Source: Bacillota bacterium (GTDB lineage: Bacteria; Bacillota; Sulfobacillia; Sulfobacillales; Sulfobacillaceae). Taken from it: a stretch of DNA of 35,847 nucleotides. Positions 14,989-20,890 of this stretch are shown piece by piece. The stretch is from NCBI GenBank assembly GCA_021846365.1, contig JAJZXC010000003.1, forward strand, positions 1 to 35,847, read 5' to 3'. Under the pieces are notes generated by a model. It saw only the letters and a list, made by a program, of their open reading frames with translations, searched no databases and was not told the DNA's origin. Made by a program: the position numbers and the translations under genes. Numbering within the stretch: the first letter of the stretch is position 1; each line of letters opens with the position of its first letter.

Positions 14989-15716
14989 CGTACCGACCTC
15001 CTTGTCTGGTCGAGCGACGTCGGAACAGAAACCGGCGGGCGTTGTAGGCCGGTAGGGTCGGCGTCGAACCCCAAAGACTCCTCCATGCCTTTCCTGGCAT
15101 AGGCCAGGGCGGCCTGGGTGCGACTGGCGACGCCCAAGTAATGCAAAACGCGATGCACCGCATGTTTGGTTTGCGCCAGCGACAAACCGCATGCGGTTGC
15201 AATCTGAGGGTTGGTCCGGCCGTCGGCCATCAACGCCCAGATCTGCTCGTGGAGGGGAGCCAGGTGGGTGGAGGTGGGCCTTCCATCTTCCTGTATCTCC
15301 CCCAGTATTTGGCGGACCAAGGTCGTCTCCACCGCCCCTGTGTGGTTATGGGCGAGACGCACCATGCTGGCCACCGCCCATGGATCTAGCGTGCTGAGGA
15401 TGGCGGTCACGCCGGCATTGAGCAGGCTGGTTACACCTCTCCAATGATCAGAGCCTTTCACGATAGCGACGATCGGCACGTCCGGATGGCAGGCTTGCCA
15501 CTGGGGAATCGTCCTGCCCAGGAGAGCGGGGGGCAGCAGCATGACGGTGACGTCGGTCTCGGGGTGGTCACACAGCCCTTGCCATGCGACCATATCTTGC
15601 CCGAATACTACACAGTGACAACACGGAACCAGATCCGGGTGTTTTCGCAGCACGTGACACAGGCCCTCGTTTTCGATTTCACTGTTGCCGACTACGGCCA
15701 CCCGGATCTGCCTCAC
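14985..15716 (-). CDS. LuxR/NarL-type regulator with degenerate receiver domain
   Basis: This 243-residue protein has the layout of a NarL/FixJ response regulator: a receiver-like half (residues 3-125, IRVAVVGNSEIENEGLCHVL) and a LuxR helix-turn-helix half (about 155-210, LHEQIWALMADGRTNPQIAT, then LSLAQTKHAVHRVLHYLGV). The residues needed for phosphorylation are missing. The acidic pair at the end of strand 1 is GNS, the phospho-acceptor after strand 3 is Pro (VMLLPPALLG), and the lysine of strand 5 is lost (TAILSTLDP). It is thus likely controlled by something other than a histidine kinase, and none is encoded nearby. The start is GTG 15716 with GGGAGGT at 15731-15725. The C-terminal 35 residues are an Arg/Pro-rich tail. 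Confidence 0.8.
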   Translation of the reverse strand: MRQIRVAVVGNSEIENEGLCHVLRKHPDLVPCCHCVVFGQDMVAWQGLCDHPETDVTVMLLPPALLGRTIPQWQACHPDVPIVAIVKGSDHWRGVTSLLNAGVTAILSTLDPWAVASMVRLAHNHTGAVETTLVRQILGEIQEDGRPTSTHLAPLHEQIWALMADGRTNPQIATACGLSLAQTKHAVHRVLHYLGVASRTQAALAYARKGMEESLGFDADPTGLQRPPVSVPTSLDQTRRSVR

Positions 15717-15768
15717 GACATTTACCTCCCAAGTTGGTTCGTGGTTACCCGGCTCGCATCCTCACCGC

Positions 15769-16233
15769 CTAACTCTGTTTCAGGAGCTCGTTGACTTGGC
15801 TGCCGGGATCCTGCTTGAGCATGATCCAGCCCACAATGAGCAGGTACAGCCAGGACGCCACCGAAAATCCGCGACCGAAGGAGTAGTGAAGAAATTGCAG
15901 GTGACCGACCAGCGGCGTGGGATCGATCGCCCCCATAGCCACCCAGCCGCTCAGGAAATACATGATCATGGTGAACACGGTAAATCCGAGAGGAGGCCAA
16001 TAAAACATCCGCAGGCCGAAAAGATAGATGACCGCGATGAGGCCGTAAGCTGCGATTTCGACGTCTATCCACCAGGTGGTGATCGGAGTTGCGCCCGGAC
16101 TTGCATAGACGTGGGCAGCAACGTTACACAAAGCGAAGAACACGCAGGTCAAACGCAAAATATGCACCTTGCGCAGAGTGAACGACGTCGGTGCCGTCTC
16201 CGTGAATCCGGAAGAGGTGCGAAGTGATTGCAT
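15769..16233 (-). CDS. Four-helix membrane protein of unknown family
   Basis: This 154-residue protein has four predicted membrane helices, about residues 24-44, 54-75, 80-102 and 122-140, joined by short loops. His41 follows helix 1 (NVAAHVYASPG), and His111 and His116 lie in the last loop (VGHLQFLHYSFGRGF). Trp and Tyr are abundant near the helix ends. The start at ATG 16233 is firmly supported by AAGGAGGT at 16249-16242 with 8 bases of spacing. It is the first gene of the minus-strand set and lies 52 bases before the regulator gene. I recognise no family. Conserved membrane histidines could suggest heme or metal binding, but this is speculation. Confidence 0.72.
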   Translation of the reverse strand: MQSLRTSSGFTETAPTSFTLRKVHILRLTCVFFALCNVAAHVYASPGATPITTWWIDVEIAAYGLIAVIYLFGLRMFYWPPLGFTVFTMIMYFLSGWVAMGAIDPTPLVGHLQFLHYSFGRGFSVASWLYLLIVGWIMLKQDPGSQVNELLKQS

Positions 16234-16509
16234 AAGGTCAAACCTCCTTCTTGCTTGACAGCTACTGTGAACCAAGCACATCGTTCCCGGTTGGCGAGGA
16301 CGGTTGCCTGGTCGGGATGACGTTCGGGTGTCGGCGCCTTCGACCGCAGTCGTCTTCAGCGCCACGCCATTGGGCGGCTGCGATCGGCACCAGCACACCC
16401 GGTACGGGAGTCATTATGCCGTGGCGGCGGGTGTTCAGGATAGGTTCCTACAGCGAAGATTGCTCGCGCCTAACGGGCCGTATTGGCGGGGGCTTCGGCT
16501 GTCGGCGGC

Positions 16510-16535
16510 GATCGACCGGCCCTAGCCGGTCGATC
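16510..16535. repeat. Perfect 11-bp palindrome with four-base loop
   Basis: GATCGACCGGC (16510-16520), loop CCTA, GCCGGTCGATC (16525-16535). The symmetry is perfect and very GC-rich, so any transcript would fold here. No T-run follows on either side. It could be an operator, an RNA structure or a scar of a mobile element. Confidence 0.6.
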
Positions 16536-16887
16536 TATAGATCCGGGATGGAGGGGATCGTTGGGGTACTCGAACAGTCTCTGAGGGCCCTCCCAGGGGG
16601 GTTCCTTCCGAAGCTTCGGCGGGGTCGGGCGGCCCATGGGCGACGCCCAGGCAGCCCAGCGCGGTAACTGTACAAATTCCCAAACGGCAACAGCCGTGGC
16701 TACCTTCGAGCTTCAAGACCAGACTCTGTCCAACCGGGCGGTTACCACGCGATTTTGGGCCAGAAGGTTGCATTCTCCCAGCGCACGCTTGTCCGCTCGC
16801 GACAATTGCCAGAACTCGACTGCTAGGTAGACGAACCGCCATATTTCAGCGGCGGGTAGACGCCGAAAATCCCCCAAGCTGCCATGT

Positions 16888-16921
16888 CCCCCTGGGGAGG
16901 GGGCGAGGGAGCTTGCTCGCC
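16888..16921. repeat. Two adjacent hairpins upstream of mraZ
   Basis: CCCCCT-GGGG-AGGGGG (16888-16903) is followed at once by GGCGAG (16902-16907), an eight-base loop and CTCGCC (16916-16921). The two stems share two bases, so they compete or stack. They lie about 190 bases before the mraZ start. Confidence 0.45.
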
Positions 16922-17069
16922 GCTAAACGACCCCGTCCGCCGCGGCTACCGGATCACGTCAAAACAGCAAGACGTTAGGCCCCGAGACACGGTACTCGTC
17001 AGCTATTCCCAGTTTTTGTAGACAAAAAAATTTCCTTCAGAGCAGGAAACAAGCCCTGGTAAGGCGAAT

Positions 17070-17093
17070 GTGGAGTAAAGTGGTTGGAAGTGG
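17070..17093 (+). promoter_or_regulatory. MraZ binding boxes (three GTGG repeats)
   Basis: GTGG occurs three times at exactly ten-base intervals: 17070-17073, 17080-17083 and 17090-17093, two of them preceded by AAA or GAA (AAAGTGG, GAAGTGG). MraZ is known to bind several short G-rich direct repeats, one per helical turn, before its own gene. The position 21 bases before the mraZ start fits autoregulation of the dcw cluster. Confidence 0.75.
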
Positions 17094-17113
17094 AGGCAAG
17101 GGGGCGAGTTGGG

Positions 17114-17545
17114 ATGATGATTGGGGAACATGCCCATGTGCTTGATGAAAAGGGGCGCCTCATCATTCCGGCTCGCTTTCGTGAAGATTTGAATGACCGA
17201 TTTGTCATCACCAAAGGCTTGGACCATTGTCTGTTTTTCTATCCGATGACCGAGTGGGAGAAACTGGAGGGACGCTTGAAGGAACTGCCGATGAGCAATG
17301 AAGGCGCTCGAGCGTTTACCAGACTGTTTCTGGCGGGTGCCCAAGATGTGGAGATCGACAAGCAATTTCGGATAACCATTGCCCCTAGACTCAGGGAATA
17401 CGCGGAGATTGACAAGGAGTGCGTCCTGGTGGGCGTTTCCAGTCGGGCGGAATTGTGGTCGGCCGCGCAGTGGACAGCGTATCAAGAACGGACTCAGAGC
17501 GAGTACGAGCGGTTGGCCGCCCAAATGGTGGACTACGGCTTTTAG
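17114..17545 (+). CDS. mraZ: Transcriptional regulator MraZ
   Basis: MraZ forms a ring of SpoVT-AbrB units and controls the division and cell-wall cluster. The 143-residue product has the family length and both swapped-hairpin repeats: GEHAHVLDEKGRLIIPARFR (about 4-24) and, in the second half, DVEIDKQFRITIAPRLREYA. The start is ATG 17114, or the next codon at 17117, by comparison with the family consensus; a TTG at 17084 lies inside the binding boxes and is not credible. AAGGGGG at about 17098-17104 is the ribosome binding site. It is the first gene of the dcw cluster, with rsmH 27 bases downstream. Confidence 0.95.
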   Translation: MMIGEHAHVLDEKGRLIIPARFREDLNDRFVITKGLDHCLFFYPMTEWEKLEGRLKELPMSNEGARAFTRLFLAGAQDVEIDKQFRITIAPRLREYAEIDKECVLVGVSSRAELWSAAQWTAYQERTQSEYERLAAQMVDYGF

Positions 17546-17572
17546 TTACCAGGCCGCAGGGAGGGATGACGG

Positions 17573-18463
17573 GTGGTGGGATTCACTCATGTGAGTGTTA
17601 TGCCGATCGAGGTCTTGCACCATTGGGTGACCGATCCGCAGGGGATCTATGTGGACGCAACCGTGGGGGCGGGCGGTCACAGCCGACTCTTGTTGGAACA
17701 ATTCCCCCAGGCCAGCGTCATCGGTTTGGACCAAGATCCGCTGGCCTTGGCCGAGGCGCGGGTGTCGCTCGCCGCCTTCGGCGACCGTGTCCGCTTGCTG
17801 AGTGCGAACTTTCGACATCTGGCGGACGCCGTCGCCACCAACCAGGGGGTGGTGCCCTTGGCCGGTGTGCTGTTTGATCTCGGCGTTTCCTCCCCGCAGT
17901 TTGACGTCCCCGAGCGCGGGTTCAGTTACCATTTTGACGCTCCGCTCGACATGCGCATGGATCCCCAAAACCCGGTGACCGCCTTTCGCCTGGTGAACAT
18001 GAAGTCACAACAGGACATCGCGTTCGCACTCAAGACCTACGGGGAAGAACCATGGGCCAGTCGCATCGCCGAATTTGTCGTCCGCGCCCGCCAGGTCGAG
18101 CCAATTCGCACCACCGGGCAATTGGTTGAAATCATTAAGGCGGCCATTCCAGCCGCCCGGCGGCGGACCGGTGGCCATCCCGCCCGACGAACTTTTCAGG
18201 CGCTCAGAATCTGGGTCAATGATGAACTGGGCGCCTTGGATGAAGGCCTGAACCAAGCCCGTGCCGTGCTGGCATCGGGCGGACGAATCGTTGTCGTCAG
18301 TTTTCATTCGTTGGAGGACCGCATGGTCAAGCATCGTTTCCGACAATGGCAACAGGAGGGAGCCGGTCAGGTTATCACCCGGCATCCGCTATTGCCGCAG
18401 CCATCGGAAACCCAGTCCAATCCACGCGCCCGTTCCGCAAAACTCCGCGTTTATCAACACTGA
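17573..18463 (+). CDS. rsmH: 16S rRNA (cytosine-1402-N4) methyltransferase RsmH
   Basis: RsmH (MraW) methylates C1402 of 16S rRNA with S-adenosylmethionine. The 296-residue protein shows the family blocks: HVSVMPIEVLHHW near the start, the SAM-binding DATVGAGGHSRLLLEQFP, GLDQDPLAL, VLFDLGVSSPQFD, FSYHFDAPLDMRMD, HPARRTFQALRIWVNDEL, and a C-terminal VVSFHSLEDRMVKHRF. The start is GTG 17573 with GGGAGGG at 17559-17565. After the stop (18464-18564) there are 101 bases with a T-run at about 18490-18495 but no strong stem, so transcription probably continues into the ftsL-like gene. Confidence 0.96.
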   Translation: MVGFTHVSVMPIEVLHHWVTDPQGIYVDATVGAGGHSRLLLEQFPQASVIGLDQDPLALAEARVSLAAFGDRVRLLSANFRHLADAVATNQGVVPLAGVLFDLGVSSPQFDVPERGFSYHFDAPLDMRMDPQNPVTAFRLVNMKSQQDIAFALKTYGEEPWASRIAEFVVRARQVEPIRTTGQLVEIIKAAIPAARRRTGGHPARRTFQALRIWVNDELGALDEGLNQARAVLASGGRIVVVSFHSLEDRMVKHRFRQWQQEGAGQVITRHPLLPQPSETQSNPRARSAKLRVYQH

Positions 18464-18564
18464 TCGGGGGAAGCGGCGGTTCGCGGCCTTTTTTAGCCGA
18501 GTTACCGACAAAATACGGCAAGCAATGGGAACTGAGCCCGGAATTTGACGAAGGAGACCGAAGT

Positions 18565-19038
18565 ATGCTCGAGCCCGAACGCAAACTTTACAACGATCGA
18601 ACCTTTGACGGCAACCTGGCGCGCACCTGGGAAAAGCGGATACGCCAAGTTGGCTGGCCGGCACCTCGGCGGCAGGGCCGGTTTAGGCTAAATGCACGGG
18701 CGGAGACGGTCTACTGGATTGCCCTGATGTGGCTGGCCGCGGTGGCGGTTACCTGGGCAGCGGTATACGTGATGCAGCTGGGCTACCGGATCGACGCCAT
18801 GGCCACCGAATACCGCCATATGTTGCGCCAACAACAGGCAATGGGGCTGCAGATCTCACAGCTGACCGCCCCCGCCCGACTGCAACAAGAGGCGGCTCGG
18901 CTGCATGTTGTCCTGTCTGCTCCGAAACTGGCGGGGATGCTCCGTCGCCCGCCGACTTTGCCCTCGGCGGCTGTCGGTTGGCCAGGATGGGTGGCAAAAC
19001 TCTTTCATGGCGTGCGCACCGCCCTTACCGGACGATGA
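18565..19038 (+). CDS. ftsL: FtsL-like division protein
   Basis: This is a bitopic septum protein. FtsL joins FtsB/DivIC and FtsQ/DivIB and helps to activate FtsWI. The sequence is poorly conserved, so the call rests on layout and place. The 157-residue protein has a 48-residue basic cytoplasmic N-terminus, one membrane helix (about 49-70, VYWIALMWLAAVAVTWAAVY), and then a coiled-coil-like segment (about 72-112). The gene lies between rsmH and a class B PBP, the standard ftsL slot. The start is ATG 18565 with AAGGAG at 18551-18556. Its stop overlaps the start of the next gene (ATGA). The Pro-rich C-terminal 40 residues are unusual. Confidence 0.75.
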   Translation: MLEPERKLYNDRTFDGNLARTWEKRIRQVGWPAPRRQGRFRLNARAETVYWIALMWLAAVAVTWAAVYVMQLGYRIDAMATEYRHMLRQQQAMGLQISQLTAPARLQQEAARLHVVLSAPKLAGMLRRPPTLPSAAVGWPGWVAKLFHGVRTALTGR

Positions 19039-20792
19039 AGGCGGTCCATCGCGATCGGCAGGTACGCTGGCGCACGCTTGAACTGTTGGGTGCGGTAGCC
19101 GTCATGTCGGCCTGGCTGATGGTCCGCTTGGTTTTGATTCAGGCCGTGCACTCGCGCCAGTTAACGGTTGATGCGGCGGCGATCCACGTGCACAACCTGG
19201 TGTTGCCCGCCACTCGCGGGCGCATCGTGGACCGCAACGGCGTGGTGTTGGCCATGAACGTGCCCAGTTATCAAGTCGTGGCCACCCCCGAATACATCGA
19301 CAGCGGTCGTCAGGGGCGGGCCAACGCGTATCGCGACGGCCGTCTGCTGGCACGTTATTTGCCTTTTTCCGCCAAACGGATCGGACGGGTGCTGGACCAA
19401 AAAACCGTATATCAATTGTTGGATCGGGCGGTTTCGCCCACTGTGGCTCACCGCATTCAGTCCCTGGGCCTGACCGGAATCACGGTCATTCCCGCCAGCG
19501 GGCGCGAATATCCCGACGGGCGCCTGGCTTCCCAGGTGCTGGGGATGGTAGGGTCCAATGGCCGCGGATTGGCTGGCATCGAATACCAGTATAACCGGAT
19601 TTTGAGTGGGCGGCCGGGACACTGGCTGGTCAATACCGACGCTGCCGGCAACCCTTTGCCGCAGTGGCAGCTCGCCTATCGACGGCCGGTGGCGGGGAAG
19701 ACGGTGCAGTTGACGATAGACGCCAACATCGAGTCCGTGGCGCAGAAATGGTTGGCCTGGGGAGTGCACCGGGCGCACGCCACCAACGGCACCGTCATCG
19801 TGATGAATCCGCATACCGGTGCGGTGCTGGCGCTGGCCAACTACCCCAATTTCAACCCCAACCATTACTACACCGCCACTCCGCTGCAAATGAGCGACTT
19901 TGCCGTGCAGACGGTGGTGCCCCCGGGATCCATCTTCAAGCCGGTTACCGCCTCGGCGGCGCTGAGTTCAGGGGTGGTGACGCCGCACACGATGTTTTAC
20001 ACCAAGGGATATTTCACCGTTGACGGAATCCGAATCAACGACTGGAAGCCTAACGGGTGGGGATGGATTAGCTTTACCCGCGGACTAGAGGTCTCATCGG
20101 ACCAAGTTTTCGGGGAAGTCGCCCTCAAGGTGGGTACGCAGCGTCTATACCGCATGATCCACGCCTACGGCTTCAACCATCCCAGTGGGGTAGGTCTGCC
20201 CGGGGATTCAGCGGGCATTTGGCTGCCACAGTCGTCAGTCAATAACGTCGATCTGGCCACCATGGGCTTTGGCCAGGGCTTCGCTGCCACCCCGATGCAG
20301 GTCATCGCCGCCGACGCTAGCATTCCTAACCATGGGATGATGATGCAACCGCGTATCGTGAGAGCCGTTTTGAGTCCATCCGGCACGGTGTCGCGGCGCA
20401 TCGGGCCGAGGGTAGAAAACCGTCCGGTGAGTTCGAGCGTTGCCGGCCAGATTGAGCACATGATGGTGTTGGAAGCCGCCTACGGTACTGGCGTACCGGC
20501 CCAAGTTCCCGGCTACGTCATTGCGGGCAAGACGGGAACGGCTCAGTTGGTGGTGCACGGCAAGACCAGTTCCTCCGATTTCGCCGCCTCATATCTGGGA
20601 TACGGTCCGATTCCCCACCCGCGTTTCATCATGCTGGTCATGATTCATCACCCGGTGGGCTCGCTATTCTACGGAGACCAAGTGGCGGCTCCAGTCTGGA
20701 AGCACATTGCCACCTTCCTCTTTCATTACTGGGGCATCAAGCCCTATGCGACCGGAAACAACGGGACCGCGCCCCCGACCTCGCACGGCTAG
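19035..20792 (+). CDS. ftsI: Class B penicillin-binding protein (FtsI/PBP2 type)
   Basis: This peptidoglycan transpeptidase is probably the septal enzyme working with FtsW. The 585-residue protein has an N-terminal membrane anchor (about 15-37), a PBP dimerisation domain with PATRGRIVDRNGVVLAMN, and a transpeptidase domain with the catalytic serine in S299-I-F-K302 and K499-T-G501 (IAGKTGTAQ). The second motif is S354-S-D356 rather than the S-x-N usual in FtsI; an Asp here is, as I recall, found in the PBP2/MrdA group. There are no PASTA domains. ATG 19035 overlaps the ftsL stop, so an upstream extension of the frame is spurious. The ftsI symbol reflects position; MrdA-like function is possible. 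Confidence 0.87.
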   Translation: MKAVHRDRQVRWRTLELLGAVAVMSAWLMVRLVLIQAVHSRQLTVDAAAIHVHNLVLPATRGRIVDRNGVVLAMNVPSYQVVATPEYIDSGRQGRANAYRDGRLLARYLPFSAKRIGRVLDQKTVYQLLDRAVSPTVAHRIQSLGLTGITVIPASGREYPDGRLASQVLGMVGSNGRGLAGIEYQYNRILSGRPGHWLVNTDAAGNPLPQWQLAYRRPVAGKTVQLTIDANIESVAQKWLAWGVHRAHATNGTVIVMNPHTGAVLALANYPNFNPNHYYTATPLQMSDFAVQTVVPPGSIFKPVTASAALSSGVVTPHTMFYTKGYFTVDGIRINDWKPNGWGWISFTRGLEVSSDQVFGEVALKVGTQRLYRMIHAYGFNHPSGVGLPGDSAGIWLPQSSVNNVDLATMGFGQGFAATPMQVIAADASIPNHGMMMQPRIVRAVLSPSGTVSRRIGPRVENRPVSSSVAGQIEHMMVLEAAYGTGVPAQVPGYVIAGKTGTAQLVVHGKTSSSDFAASYLGYGPIPHPRFIMLVMIHHPVGSLFYGDQVAAPVWKHIATFLFHYWGIKPYATGNNGTAPPTSHG

Positions 20793-20816
20793 CCGCCGCG
20801 AAAGGGGTCGGAGGTG

Positions 20817-20845
20817 ACATTTTCGCCTTCCGTCTTACATAGCAT
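20817..20845 (+). promoter_or_regulatory. Candidate sporulation sigma-E promoter of spoVD
   Basis: ACATTTT (20817-20823), a 14-base spacer, and CATAGCAT (20838-20845) resemble the sigma-E elements of B. subtilis (-35 about KMATATT, -10 about CATACANT), with two mismatches in each element. The spacing is right. In B. subtilis spoVD has its own sigma-E promoter between pbpB and spoVD. Transcription would start near 20852. Confidence 0.4.
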
Positions 20846-20883
20846 GGGGAGGGATGGGCCCGTCCGAGCGAAGACGAAGGAGG
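20826..20883 (+). promoter_or_regulatory. Stem that can mask the spoVD ribosome binding site
   Basis: CCTT-C-CGTCTT (20826-20836) is complementary to AAGACGAAGG (20871-20880), ten pairs with one bulged C and a 34-base loop. The right arm contains the first half of the spoVD Shine-Dalgarno AAGGAGG (20877-20883). The left arm lies upstream of the start predicted for the sigma-E promoter, so only read-through RNA from ftsI would contain it. Confidence 0.4.
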
Positions 20884-20890
20884 TGCCCCA

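Larger units (their letters stand above)
16234..17069. other. Long intergenic region between divergent operons
   Basis: About 840 bases separate the minus-strand membrane operon from mraZ. I see no gene with a ribosome binding site and recognisable product on either strand. It contains the perfect palindrome at 16510-16535, two back-to-back hairpins at 16888-16921, and the dyad TTTTTGT-AG-ACAAAAA at 17013-17028 close to mraZ. One or both operon promoters must lie here, but I find no good -35/-10 pair. Confidence 0.5.

Noticed and set aside
16251-16667. Open plus-strand frame of 138 codons in the gap before mraZ
   Set aside because: No start signal and no family features; Arg/Gly/Ser-rich composition typical of chance frames in GC-rich DNA.
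16522-16842. Open minus-strand frame of 106 codons in the same gap
   Set aside because: No ribosome binding site and no recognisable motif.
18464-18564. T-run after GC-rich sequence between rsmH and ftsL as terminator
   Set aside because: The upstream sequence forms only a three-pair stem, too weak for termination, and the cluster needs read-through here.
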